Below, in pieces: positions 1 to 11,784 of a stretch of 64,000 nucleotides of DNA. The DNA is from Ridgeia piscesae (Eukaryota; Annelida; Polychaeta; Sabellida; Siboglinidae). Numbering within the stretch: the stretch's first letter is position 1; every line of letters starts with the position of its first letter. The translations under genes were made by a program, and so were the position numbers. The stretch spans positions 69,501 to 133,500 of the forward strand of contig JAODUO010000632.1 of the NCBI GenBank assembly GCA_025642075.2. The letters run 5' to 3'. Under the pieces are notes generated by a model. The model had not been told where the DNA came from. It did not search any database and worked only from the letters and a program-made list of their open reading frames with translations.

Positions 1-244
1 GTTGGAACCAGCTAGAAGCTCATTTTTATCTGGGAATGTTCTAAAGTGAATCATCTGCTTAAGAGATTCAAACTACTGTGGTTCAAACCGACCCTTTAAA
101 ATAGAGTCAATAGTCTGCAATTGATGAGTTCTCAATTAATTCAAACAAAACTTGTTACACAATTTGCACTTACCATCCAAAACAGTGTTTCATTTGCAAA
201 GCTTGTATATTGTTCTATTGTTGACAATACACTGAATATCAGGC

Positions 245-835
245 ATATGAGCACCATCATGAACCTAGGACAGAAACATCATACAAATGAGCACCATCAT
301 GAACCTAGGACAGAAAGATCATACATATGAGCACCATCATGAACCTAGGACAGAAACATCATACATATGAGCACCATCATGAACCTAGGACAGAAAGATC
401 ATACATATGAGCACCATCATGAACCTAGGACAGAAACATCATACATATGAGCACCATCATGAACCTAGGACAGAAAGATCATACATATGAGCACCATCAT
501 GAACCTAGGACAGAAACATCATACATATGAGCACCATCATGAACCTAGGACAGAAACATCATACATATGAGCACCATCATGAACATATAGGAGAGAAATA
601 TGAGACAAATGAGCACCATCATGAACCTAGGACAGAAACATCATACATATGAGCACCATCATGAACATATAGGAGAGAAATATGAGACAAATGAGCACCA
701 TCATGAGCCTAGGACAGAAACATAATACATGAACACCACCATGAACATATAGGACAGAAACATTATAAATATATGAGCACCACCATGAACCTAGGACAGA
801 AATATGAGACAAATGAGCACCATCATGAACATAGG
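245..835 (+). repeat. 40-bp minisatellite
   Basis: Tandem units of 40 bp built from ATGAGCACCATCATGAACC plus TAGGACAGAAACATCATACA. The first half of the array is nearly perfect and alternates GAAACATC and GAAAGATC variants. From about 570 units of different length appear (GAACATATAGGAGAGAAATA type), and the array decays toward 835. Short frames here are repeat artefacts. Confidence 0.95.
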
Positions 836-1150
836 TCTAAAAGACTAGATACATTAACATTGATCACCATGAATATAAGATAGAAGGATCTGCTATATTA
901 GAACTGGTCTTCATGAACCTACAACATAAAGTCAGACATTGTGTGTGATTGATGTGTGGTGCTTGTAATAATAATGATAATAATCTTATCACAAGTGTGT
1001 TGAAGTTTTGTGCACACATGAGTAAATCCATATTTAATAGATGACATGAAAAGGTCCCTGTAGAGTGACCCCTGACCACCTGTCATATATGACAATGACG
1101 CCTTTGGAGAAGGGGTAGGTGCATAACAGGGAAATACTTAATAGGCCTTT
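836..1150. other. No gene; spacer between two tandem repeats
   Basis: Short AT-rich sequence with no recognisable coding or element signature. It contains a small AATAATAATGATAATAAT stretch near 968-985. Confidence 0.4.
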
Positions 1151-1173
1151 GTGATGAATCCAAAATTAAATAT

Positions 1174-1609
<436 letters not shown>

Positions 1610-1622
1610 GTGGTAAACAACA

Positions 1623-1877
1623 CTAATTTAGGCAGGTGATCTGTAAATTATACGATATCCATCCTGTGGGGCGACCATTCAATTTCAGATGCACTGCCCA
1701 AACCCAATATTGCTCAATAATGTCCACTTCACGAAGGTCGCCAACTATACATTGTGGCCCATAATATCCCCACTGCGCCAGATAGAACTGATCACACTGG
1801 AGCCTGGTTTGTGATGGTGAGCGTTGCATACAGTCGGCCTCACAGACATACACATCCAGTCTAGAAGATGCACCCAA
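1623..1877 (-). other. Unidentified 84-codon open frame
   Basis: An ordinary-complexity frame containing YLAQWGYYGPQCIVGDL and WVWAVHLKLNGRPTGW, rich in Trp, Cys and Tyr, in a region otherwise made of repeats. I do not recognise a family. No clear acceptor and donor pair marks it as an exon. It could be a relic of mobile-element coding sequence or chance. Confidence 0.2.
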
Positions 1878-1952
1878 GGGTGACCATGTTATGCATGCAT
1901 ATGTGAGTGATAATCAGTCATAACTATCAGCAATAATATAAGTCAGGTGCCA

Positions 1953-1956
<4 letters not shown>

Positions 1957-1987
<31 letters not shown>

Positions 1988-2151
1988 GGTGCAAAACAAG
2001 TCCGGTCCGATCGTCCGGGACGAGTAGTTTTAGAGCTCGGACTAGTCCAGTTTTAGTAGAGTAGTCCGATCAGACTAGCTATGACTTGACAATGGCAGTA
2101 TTACTTTTAGTAAAACAATAGACCAAGATGATAGAGCATACACTACAATAT

Positions 2152-2224
<73 letters not shown>

Positions 2225-2325
2225 TATATATAATGTCTAAGACTAGTTAAAACTAATTACAGGACTAGTCATCTATAAATCAGCTAGTCCGACGGACTAC
2301 CAGCTCGCGAAAAGTATCGTGCACC

Positions 2326-2390
<65 letters not shown>

Positions 2391-2456
2391 TATACACACA
2401 CAAGTAGTTCAATGCAATTCTAAATATTTTATTAATTATTATTAGTGTCATGCAAT

Positions 2457-2517
<61 letters not shown>
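1957..2517. repeat. Cluster of four (AT)n microsatellites
   Basis: AT dinucleotide runs at about 1957-1983, 2156-2232, 2329-2388 and 2460-2517. Two flank and one lies inside the MITE-like element. Two short tracts of TTTTATTAATTATTAT (around 2428 and 2519) bracket the last run, suggesting a local duplication. Confidence 0.9.
1983..2330. mobile_element. MITE-like element with TACAGGGTGCA terminal inverted repeats
   Basis: TACAGGGTGCA (1983-1993) is matched by its reverse complement TGCACCCTGTA (2320-2330). Both ends abut TA repeats, consistent with insertion at TA. Looser inverted similarity continues inward (GTCCG and CTAGTCC motifs on both sides). The interior holds an (AT)n tract at 2156-2232 and no transposase, so it is non-autonomous. 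Family assignment is uncertain. Confidence 0.6.
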
Positions 2518-2520
<3 letters not shown>

Positions 2521-2948
2521 TTTATTAATTATTATCACGATGGGAATTCAACGCTACGTCCATAGTCTAGAGGTGAACCATATAGATAACTGTTATTAGG
2601 TATTCTAAAATATACTAACTATTCTGGCATGTACCTCTACACTCTGTAAGTACAAAATCAAATACTTGTCATCTCAAAAACTCAAAGGTAAGTCCATCCA
2701 AGAGACTAAGATGTGACGTATAGCACACATTTATCCACCAGATGGCACCACAAGTCTGAATTACCCAGTGAGCTGTGAATGAGTGAGCAAATGCCAAGAG
2801 GGTTTAACCCTTGACAGCTATGTACATGTTGTAACCAATGAGACAATAAGACTGATAGAGAAGTAAACAGAGAGGGTACAGAACCGTGGGAGTGAGGAGT
2901 AAAAGACATGATGCTGACGAAGGGTTGACTGTAGTGGGTCGGGCATAT

Positions 2949-3146
2949 GGAGAGAAAGGGAGGAGACTGATTGGTAGGGAAAGAAGATACACAGAGGGTG
3001 GAGAGGAAGAGGAGGGAAGACCTAGATTGTGGTTGGAGGAAGACATTGTGGAGAGAATGGGAGAACGGTTAGCAGAGGAAGAAGATACCGAGAGAGTGGA
3101 GGGGAAGAGGAGGGAAGACCTAGGCTGTGATGGGAGGACTGGATGA
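2949..3146 (+). repeat. Imperfect tandem duplication of about 98 bp, purine-rich
   Basis: AAGAAGATAC recurs at 2981 and 3079, and GGAGGGAAGACCTAG at 3011 and 3109, an offset of 98 in both cases. The G/A-rich strand gives an 86-codon Glu/Arg-rich frame (2886-3146) that is best explained by composition, not a gene. Confidence 0.75.
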
Positions 3147-3239
3147 AGTGAGGCTTGGAAGAAGTGGGAGAGGACTGGATAACGAGAGAGGAATGGGGAC
3201 AGTTGGTAGAGACAGTAGTGCAGGAAAGTGAGGAAAATT

Positions 3240-3756
3240 AAGAGGAAGTAAAAGAAAATTGAATGAAATCTTGGAATCCAATCACAGTCAGCCTCAATCC
3301 CTGATGACGGAATCAGAAGAACAACAAAATATGTAATTAATTATAATTTAATATTACAGCTAGTGAAAGATATTACTGTCTGGGACATGAATATAAAGTC
3401 TAAACAATATATTATTTGGAATTTTTAAAACACTTGTTCTGGATGGGATGTCATAGAACTGATTATTGTTAGTAAGGCCTTCTTCTATCTATTTGAGCCA
3501 AATCACCATTTGAGCCATACATCATTGAATTACTTTAGCTAGCAAAATGTTTCCTTTTTTCTGTAGATGACACATTCATCTTTATTCAAGGCAACAGTAT
3601 TCATGAAACAAAAATTTACTGAACTCCGAAATAATACTCAGTGTACTGGACAAAAGTGTAACAATAAATATTATTATGATTGACCAACTTAAGCATAATT
3701 CAATTTACAGTATGGAACAAATTTGGAAAAGTACTTGTCTAACATATGATACTGAT
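3240..3756. other. No gene seen
   Basis: AT-rich sequence without a long open frame, tandem array or recognisable element. Confidence 0.4.
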
Positions 3757-4286
3757 AATGAATAAGTGGACCTTGAAAACATGTTGACCTGACCTTGAGA
3801 TAACGTTGACTTGATCTTGACAAAGTAGTTTACTTGACCTGGATGGAGAATTGACTCAACCTTGTGAGAGTTGACCTGACATTGATAAAGACTTGACCTG
3901 ACCTTAAAAAGTTCATCTGACCTTGATGAAGAATTGACCTGAACTTTTAATGAGTGAATGAATGAATGAATGAATGAATGAATGAATGAATGAATGAATG
4001 AATGAATGAATGAATGAATGAATGAATGAATGAATGAATGAATGAATGAATGAATGAATGAATGAATAAGTGGACCTTGAAATTTTTTGACCTGACATTG
4101 AGATAACGTTGACTTGATCTTGACAAAGTAGTTTACTTGACCTGGATGGAGAATTGACCCGACCTTGTGAGAGTTGACCTGACATTGATAAAGACTTGAC
4201 CTGACCTTAAAAAGTTCATCTGACCTTGATGAAGAATTGACCTGAACTTTTAATTAATTAATTAATTAATTAATTAATTAATTAAT
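3757..4286. repeat. 195-bp direct duplication with TGAA and TTAA microsatellites
   Basis: Copy 1 (3757-3951) and copy 2 (4061-4254) share AATAAGTGGACCTTGAAA at the start and GAATTGACCTGAACTTTTAA at the end, about 304 bases apart. Copy 1 runs into (TGAA)n at about 3952-4066, and copy 2 runs into (TTAA)n at about 4252-4286. Each copy is itself a degenerate repeat of TTGACCTGACCTTGA-like phrases. Confidence 0.9.
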
Positions 4287-4289
4287 GAT

Positions 4290-4900
4290 GACAACCACCA
4301 GAGCTAAAAGACTAAATATTACATATGACAGGTGATTAATACTGATTAACGAAGACTATGCGAGACAATGCTAAACTACAGGTACAGGTACTCGGGTGGT
4401 GACAAGAGGAAATGTCACAGTGTCACATCATGTCTCTGTCATCCTGTGTACTCTCAAAGACACCAATGGCTTTTTGTACCTGCTAAGTGCTTTCTCGCAC
4501 ACCTGACCTGAGGTGGACACAGGTGGCCAACGCCTTCTGCCTAATGAGTCAGGTGTGGGTGCAGTCTCGAGAGAGTGGTCAAGCAATCAGCCAGCAGGGA
4601 CAGCTGACCAGTGGTCAACAGAAAAACTGACCACACACTGGCACACAGGTGAACCTTGGTGTTATCTTGGAGGTGCAGTCACTAGACAGTTACACTGATA
4701 TCAGACTTAGTGAACTCAGGCAGGAGAAATGTTAGAGAGATAAGTCAGAGAAAATATTGTATACCGGTAATTGTGCTTCCAGTGCATGATGCATGTATAT
4801 TAGATATCATAAATACATGATATTTTTTATTGTGCTTATAACACTTTCATATCATGCCTATTGTGTGTGCATGTCTGTGCATGTCTGTGCATATATGTTT
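4290..4900. other. No gene seen
   Basis: A 61-codon frame at 4513-4698 shows no family signature. Dinucleotide-like TGTGTGCATGTCTGTGCATG phrases occur at 4861-4890. Otherwise featureless. Confidence 0.35.
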
Positions 4901-4939
4901 ACTTGTTCTTGGATTTGTATCTTATGCTGACATCAAGTG

Positions 4940-5140
4940 CTAAGGACGGAGAACTTTTGACTGGGGAGCCTTTTGACCGAGGACATTTGACTAGGAGGGC
5001 GTTTTTATAAGAGCACATTTGACCGATAGGATGTTTGGCCAAGGGCGTTTGACTGGGAGGGCTTTTAACCAAGTTAGTTTGACTGGGAGGGTTTTTGACT
5101 GGGAGGGCTTTTGATGAAGAGGGCTGCTGACTGCCACTAT
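4940..5140 (+). repeat. Degenerate ~19-bp minisatellite
   Basis: About ten loose copies of TTTGACTGGGAGGGCTT. The three rightmost copies are the best preserved. Confidence 0.8.
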
Positions 5141-5339
5141 GTTGGACCACACGATATATCTCAGCACTCTGATTTATAATGATTACTTGGATGATGGATG
5201 ATGTGGTCAGGTCGTTTGGTGCAGAGGAGATGAACCAACTAAGTAAGCAGAGACAGCTACAAGGAAGACAGGCAGCTCACTACCCAGTACCCAGCTAGGA
5301 CCACAACGGGAACGAGGAATTAAGAGGTGGTCCTTACAC

Positions 5340-5940
5340 CAGTGTGGCCTCATGACCATGGCCTGAATGAACCCTAGCTAGTCTCTGGGCCATGGCATGG
5401 ATGGACCCTATCACTAAAATGGCCTCTGCCATGGCCTCAATGGACTCTATTACTAGTGTGGCATCTTGACCATGGCCTCAATGACCCCTATTACTAGTGT
5501 GGCATCTTGGCCATGATATGGATGGACATGGCCATGATATGGTGTGGCCCAATGGCCATGGCATGGATAGCCCCTATCACTAGTGTGGCCTCTTGGTCAT
5601 TACTTTGATGGCCCCTATCACTATTGTGGCCTCTTGGCCATGACATGGATGGCCACTATCATTGGTGTGGCCCATTGGCCATAATTGGATGGACCCTATC
5701 ACTAGTGTGGCCCCTTGGCCTTGACATGGATGGACCCTATCACTATAGTGGCATCTTGGCCTTGGCATGGATGGACCCTATCACTATAGTGGCATCTTGG
5801 CCTTGGCATGGATGGACCATCGCTACAGTGGCATCTTGGCCTTGGCATGGATGGACCCTATCACTACAGTGGCCTCTTGGCCATGGCCTGAATAGTCCCT
5901 ATCAACAATGTGACCTCTTGGCTATGACCTGGATGGTATC
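5340..5940 (+). repeat. 41-bp minisatellite, left part
   Basis: Units of TGGCCTCTTGGCCATGAC followed by a TGGATGGACCCTATCACTAG phrase, period about 41 bp. Units are more diverged here than in the right part (6600-7240). The 134-codon frame through it is a repeat artefact. Confidence 0.9.
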
Positions 5941-5942
5941 CA

Positions 5943-6595
5943 GACATTTTGGTAAAGGACACTTTGGTAATGGACGTTTTGGCAACAGACATTTTGGTAA
6001 CAGGACATTTCGGTCACTGGACATTTAGGTAGCCTGGCATTTTGATAAAACCGACAAATATTCTTTAAAGGTATATTTATTTAAAAAAAACTTGGTTGCA
6101 AGTCGGTATATGCACTAGCAGGGCAGTGCTTGCTTGCACGACATGTACAACGCCACCTTATCATGCCAAAAGCTTTGCTTTTCCCCTGGTTGTTGTTGAT
6201 AACTCCATATTCACATGTATAGCTTCACCTTATGTGTGTCTGGATTAAATGTGTCCTGCTAGCCATTGGTTTGATGTAGTGGTTGAACACTTTAGCCACC
6301 ACCACTGCTATTTGAAAGCCATGTTCCCTTTAGAGGCAAGCCCTACCTTACACCATGCCTGACTGCAGGTGGGAAACCAAGTTCCCTGTGAGGACCACCC
6401 TAATTTACAAATAGTTGAACTGACTGACATCTCAACATGTTAACTCTTGATATAGCAGACTGGACTGTGATTATTTTCAGTAGTTTTACCAAAATGTCTT
6501 GTTACCAAAATGTCCTAGCTGTTACCAAAACGTCATGTCACCAAAATGTCTGTTACCAAAATGTCCATTACCAAAGTGTGCTTTACCAGAATGTC
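5943..6595. mobile_element. Fold-back element with ~110-bp terminal inverted repeats made of ~18-bp subrepeats
   Basis: Left end 5943-6051 reads GACATTTTGGTAAAGGACAC and repeats this ACATTTTGGTAA phrase six times. Right end 6483-6595, reverse-complemented, reads GACATTCTGGTAAAGCACAC and follows the left end copy by copy to TTTTGGTAAAAC. The interior of about 430 bp has no transposase frame. The element interrupts a 41-bp minisatellite that resumes on its right, and GACCTGGATGG is present on both flanks, as a target duplication or simply minisatellite sequence. Confidence 0.75.
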
Positions 6596-6599
6596 ATGG

Positions 6600-7240
6600 A
6601 TCTGACCTGGATGGACCCTATGACTGGAATGGCCCTTTAACCATGGCCTGAATGGCCTCTATCATTAGTGGGGCCTCTTGGTCATGACATGAATGACACT
6701 TACCACTAGTGCAGCCTCTTAGCCAAAGCATGGATAGCCACTACGATTGGTGTGGCCTCTTGGCCATGACATAGGTAGACCTTATCACTTAGTGTGGCCT
6801 CTTGGCCATGGCGTCAATGGGCCCTATCACTGATGTGGCCTCTTGGCCATGACCTGGATGGACATTATCACTAGTGTGGCCTCTCGGCCATGACTTGGAT
6901 GGACATTATCACTAGTGTGGCCTCTTGGCCATGGCATCAATGGGCCCTATCATTTGTGTGGCCTCTTGGCCATGACCTGGATGGACATTATCACTAGTGT
7001 GGCCTCTTGGCCATGACTTGGATGGACATTATCACTAGTGTGGCCTCTTGGCCATGACCTGGATGGACATTATCTCTAGTGTGGCCTCTCGGCCATGACT
7101 TGGATGGACATTATCACTAGTGTGGCCTCTTGGCCATGGCATCAATGGGCCCTATCATTTGTGTGGCCTCTTGGCCATGGCCTGGATAGCCGCTGTCACT
7201 AAAGTGGCCTGAAGACCAGTCATGGATGGCCCATGCTTGT
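6600..7240 (+). repeat. 41-bp minisatellite, right part
   Basis: Same unit as 5340-5940, here more regular: TCTTGGCC or TCTCGGCC recurs every 41 bases between about 6841 and 7140. A composite order (CATCAATGGGCC, CCTGGATGG, CTTGGATGG variants) is repeated, suggesting a higher-order unit. Confidence 0.95.
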
Positions 7241-7244
7241 GGTG

Positions 7245-8265
7245 TGGTCATCCCCCTACACATCAATGGCGTCCACACATTCCTCTTGATTGTGAAGATT
7301 ACCCTCGAGCACCAACGAATTTACCAGCACCAACACCACACAGGCCCACACACTGCAAGTAAATACCAGCGACAATGACTGTAACTGTTGTGTTTTTATA
7401 TCTCTTTTCTGCGTATTACTACCAACCACCCGCCCAGATGGATGGTTGTAATCTTTCACGGTCCCATCTAACTACACCTTGCAGCAAGCATGGTCTGGTT
7501 TTTAAATCAGAGCAACTTGTTCCGCTACTAAATCAATTGGCACATCATCATCACAATCATCATCATCATCATTCTGAGAGCTGTCTGACTTTCAGCAGCT
7601 GTATCCTGTCTGTCAGTGATTGCCATCCCTCTCTTGGAAACCTATTTTCTGGCTCGTCATCCCAATACGGGATATTTTCCCAGAATATTCAGCTATTATA
7701 CAACTGTTATTTCATCGGTGCATGTAGAGTGATGCCATAAGTCTGTCGGACCTATGGCCCAAAGGACTAAAAATGGTTCTAAAACCAAATAAAAATATCA
7801 GTTCAATGGTACATGGTACACAACTGTACTACTGACCACATATTTGTAGTATTTTCGGAAACCAAAAAAATAACTTTTTACATACGTTTAACAGCTAAGA
7901 ATTTAGCGATTTTAGATGCCCGAATGCAGTCTCACTACAGTAGTCCATCCTTGCAGACTGTGTCAGATTTGCTGCTACCGATAATCACAGTACATCTTTC
8001 TGACATCAGCAACAAGTCTGTATTTTTTTCTCCGACCCTGCGCTGAGTTCCCAGGCTTCGGCAAACACAACTTCATTAGCGACAAATTGATGCAGGTGCA
8101 GACGTTCAATACTGGGTAGTGATAGAAGGATAGAGCAGCCCAGTCAGTGGCCCAATTACCTCCCAGCTCCAGCCAGTCTCCATCATGAGGCGAGGCTTTG
8201 GGCAAGGCATTTATGCACGAGCACATTTTTACCACGACAAAAATGATACATTTCCTGTGCCAAAA
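7245..8265. other. No gene seen; small CAT-trinucleotide tract and possible SINE relic
   Basis: (CAT)n-like sequence at 7540-7572 creates a His-rich 121-codon frame that I reject as a gene. Around 8140-8215 the phrase CTTTGGGCAAGGCATTTATG resembles the body of tRNA-derived SINEs, but no A or B box is clear. Confidence 0.3.
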
Positions 8266-8269
8266 ATGA

Positions 8270-8530
8270 ATGACCTGATAGATACATGACCCCGACAGAT
8301 ACATTTAACACACCAAAAAAAGCGCGATAGATACATTTACCATGCCATCATTACCTAACAGATACATTTACCATGCCAAAAATGACCCAATAGATACATT
8401 TACCATGCCAAAAATGACCCAATAGATACATTTACCATGCCAAAAATGACCCAATAGATACATTTACCATGTTAAAAATTACCTAATAGGTACATGACTC
8501 CAATAGATACATTTTTACAACTCCAAAAAT
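8270..8530 (+). repeat. 32-bp minisatellite
   Basis: Units of GATACATTTACCATGCCAAA plus AATGACCCAATA. GATACATT recurs at 8361 and 8393. About eight copies, diverged at both ends. Confidence 0.9.
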
Positions 8531-9540
8531 TACCTGGTAGATATATACCTGTGTGTTCACGCACACACACAACGCAGTCCAAACATATTACATGGATAAA
8601 TAACCTATCCTGTAATGACCATGTGTATCCAGAAACTGGAAGTTTCCAGATATTGTACCAATTTTTTTTCACATGTATTATAGTATGCTTTTACAAATCT
8701 AATAATATTTTTATGTTTCTGGGTATATAGAGTAAGTTTTCAGACATCAAAATAATTGTCTCTGTGTATTATATGCTTTTGAACACATGTATAATTTTAT
8801 TTTAGTTCTAAGTCATACTACCCAGTAGTTCTAGTTGTTTCCAGCACTCGGTTCTAGCAACTGACTGTATATATTGTGGTTACAACGTTATGATCTTATG
8901 AGGTCTCATTGAACTACCTGGGTGGTAGTCTGTCTTTTTCAGAACATTTACGCCAGGCCAATCTTTCTGTGCTGGCACTGACGGTGTTCACTGCCAGGGT
9001 GCTTGTCATCCTCAATGGTTCTTTTACATCCCAAATTGAGATGGAACCGACATTAATGTGATTGTCTGATTCACAAGAGATACACAGTTCCCAATGTTGA
9101 GAGCCAGGTTTTAACATATCGCGGGGAATGCACTCCTTACAACAGGCCAGCTTCAGAGAGAACAAAGACTAACCTAACCTAATAATTTTGATGCATCATA
9201 GGTATGTGTCTGTCCTTTACAACTGCCTGTAAGCACCATACCCTTCCTTCTGAATCTGTTCAGCGCTTGCATACTGTCGCACACACCCATTGAATGTGCC
9301 AATCCACAGCAACTGTGTCCAAACAGTAAATCTCATGAAACAGGCAATAAAAAGAACCCACATTTAGCTGTAGATCCATTTGAAAGTCACTAAAGGCTCA
9401 CGGCCTCACACACTGCTGGGATCTCGCGGAAAGATGGGCTGTCGTCACTGTGGCAACCGAGATTACAGAGTCGATTATGTAGGTAGGTGACAGGGTGGTT
9501 ATTGTGCATAGTGTCTGAACATGTGAGAAAACTAGGTGAA
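8531..9540. other. No recognised gene
   Basis: Contains an 84-codon minus-strand frame (8914-9165) of normal complexity that I cannot assign, followed at 9168-9181 by TAACCTAACCTAA. It could be the tail of an old mobile element. The rest is featureless. Confidence 0.25.
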
Positions 9541-9544
9541 AGGG

Positions 9545-10620
9545 TGTAAGGTTAGGTTGAAAGAACAAGGTGAGAGAACAAGGTGAGAGAACAAGTGAGA
9601 GAACAAGGTGAGAGAACAAGGTGAGAGAACAAGTTGAGAGAACAAGGTGAGAGAACAAGGTGAGAGAACAAGAAGTGTGAGAGAACAAGGTGAGAGAACA
9701 AGGTGAGAGAACAAGGTGAGAGAACAAGGTGAGAGAACAAGGTGAGAGAACAAGGGGAGAAAACAAGTTGAGAGAACAATGTGAGAGACAAGGTGAGAGA
9801 ACAAGGTGAAAGAACAAGGTGAGAGAACAAAGCGAGAGAACAAGGGGAGAAAACAAGTTGAGAGAACAAGGTGAGAGAACAAGGTGAGAGACAAGGTGAG
9901 AGAACAAGGTGAAAGAAAAAGGTGAAAGAACAAGGTGAAAGAACAAGGTGAGAGAACAATGTGAGAGAATAAGGTGAAAGAACAAGGTGAAAGAGCAAAG
10001 TGAGAGAGCAAGGTGAAAGAACAAGGTGGGAGAACAAAGTGACAGAGCAAGGTGACAGAACAAGGTGAAAGAACAAGGTGAAAGAACAAAGTGAGAGAAC
10101 AAGGTGGGAGAACAAGGTGAAAGAACAAGGTGGGGGAACAAAGTAATAGAGTAAGGTGACAGAACAAGGTGAAAGAACAAGGTGAAATAACAAAGTGAGA
10201 GAACAAGGTGAAAGAACAAAGTGACAGAGCAAGGTGACAGAACAAGGTGAAAGAACAAGATGAAAGAACAAGGTAAAAGAACAAGGTGAAAGAACAAGGT
10301 GAGAGAACAAAGTGAATTAACAAGGTGAAAGAACAAGGTAAAAGACCAAGGTGTAGGAACAATATGAGTAAACAAGGAGAAGTGGGGCGAGGTGGAGAGA
10401 AGTAAAGATGGAGAGAGGGTGAGATAGAGGGAGAGAGATCAATGTGAAACAGCAAGGCAAGAGTGCATGGTGAGAGAACAAGATTACAGAACAATGCTAG
10501 GGGACAAATTGAGAGAACAAGGCAAGAGAACAATGCGAGGGGACCAGGTGAGAGAACAACGTGAGAAAACAAGGTGACAGAACAAGGTAACAGAGCAAGA
10601 TGATAGCACAAGAGTAAAAA
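9545..10620 (+). repeat. 13-bp minisatellite (GAGAGAACAAGGT)n
   Basis: About 80 units of GAGAGAACAAGGT with GAAAGAACAAGGT variants becoming commoner to the right, and increasingly irregular beyond 10370. Because 13 is not a multiple of 3 and the minus strand lacks stops, three overlapping minus frames of 250-370 codons appear. All are artefacts. Confidence 0.97.
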
Positions 10621-10825
10621 AACCTGATGTCTTATCACTGGCCCCTGTCCATTTGTACAACCACTCTGCCAGAGCTACAATTTTAGATCACAACGTTTGA
10701 TACATATTCCTGGTAAGCCGTGTTATTGCCAAAACTTACAGGTCTTAAAATGTCACCACTTCAATGACATTGGCAGCTATTGCAGCTGTTTGAATGATAG
10801 TTTTCATTATATCTGTTGCAGAAAA

Positions 10826-10936
10826 CCGAGAGTGCGCTGGGAGGACAGCTACGACAGAGACCTGGAAAGACTGGGAGAAGAACGGAGAACACGAGCAAAT
10901 GATGGAGAGAATTGGAGAATGTTGACAGAGATTTAT
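10826..10936 (+). mobile_element. Possible C-terminal end of a non-LTR retrotransposon ORF2
   Basis: The plus frame PRVRWEDSYDRDLERLGEE ... ENWRMLTEIY followed by a stop resembles the last ~40 residues of LINE polyproteins (an RWxD block, acidic stretch, then a WR motif). No reverse transcriptase core is present upstream, so this is at most a 5'-truncated relic. TATATCTGTTGCAG just before it also looks like a splice acceptor, so a host exon is not excluded. Confidence 0.35.
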
Positions 10937-11244
10937 TAGAGCAAGAAAAGTGAGGAAGAGAGAATAGGAAGAAAATGACAACTAATAGAACCATGGCCAA
11001 CCTCACCCTTGGTGACAGAGATTGAGGAGGAGAATGATTACATTCTGTTGTGACTTCAATGTCTAGGCTTCAATCGTGTTTAAATAAACTGAAAATGTTA
11101 AGGTCATTGATTACTACCTTACAAAAAGCGTCAAGTAATTTATAATCATGTGCGCCAATGACACATTTTAAACACACAGAATTTGAATAACACGTTCTGT
11201 TTCTGGGGTGCGTGTTTTACGAACACACTTATGACTGAGGTAAA

Positions 11245-11257
11245 GCACACACACACA

Positions 11258-11294
<37 letters not shown>

Positions 11295-11326
11295 TCACGC
11301 ATGCAAGTACGCATGCATGCACGCAT

Positions 11327-11371
<45 letters not shown>

Positions 11372-11495
11372 TGCATGTATGCACATGTACAGTTGTACAC
11401 ATAACCAGGCATGGATGCATGACATGTACAAACACACTCATATTCAAGCAGACAAACACACACATGGACACACACACACTCACAAGGGTTAATGA
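11245..11495. repeat. CA-rich microsatellite with GCATGCAT insert
   Basis: (CA)n at about 11247-11290 and 11331-11367, separated by ACGCATGCATGCACGCATGC, followed by looser CACA blocks to 11482. The His/Thr and Cys/Val frames are artefacts. Confidence 0.95.
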
Positions 11496-11784
11496 TCAAA
11501 ATCACTTATAAAAGCTTATAGTGTCCACCTAGGCTGCAAGGTTATTGGCAAGTCAACGGCCAGCTGTAATCTCATATAAGATTTGCACTTGTGACTTATT
11601 CTTATAAATCAGACATTAACTACGAGATGCTAACCTGGTCAAGGCAACTGTTAACGTCAATGTGACTCACTCATGTGCCCAGCAGACAGTGAGAAGGTTC
11701 AGCAACAAAACAAACCCAAGGCCAACTTAATAACAGGTGGACTCGCAAGTAGACGAATATGGTTATTATATTCGGACAGACAAG

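Noticed and set aside
2886..3146. Glu/Arg-rich 86-codon protein
   Set aside because: Composition of a purine-rich imperfect duplication, with no conserved domain.
7375..7740. 121-codon His-rich protein
   Set aside because: The His run comes from a CAT trinucleotide tract. The rest has no recognisable features.
9168..9181. Telomere-like TAACCTAACCTAA
   Set aside because: Only two units. Too short for an interstitial telomere or a telomeric element.
9398..10638. Leu/Ser/Phe-rich membrane-like proteins on the minus strand
   Set aside because: A 13-bp minisatellite read in three frames gives hydrophobic repeats by composition only.
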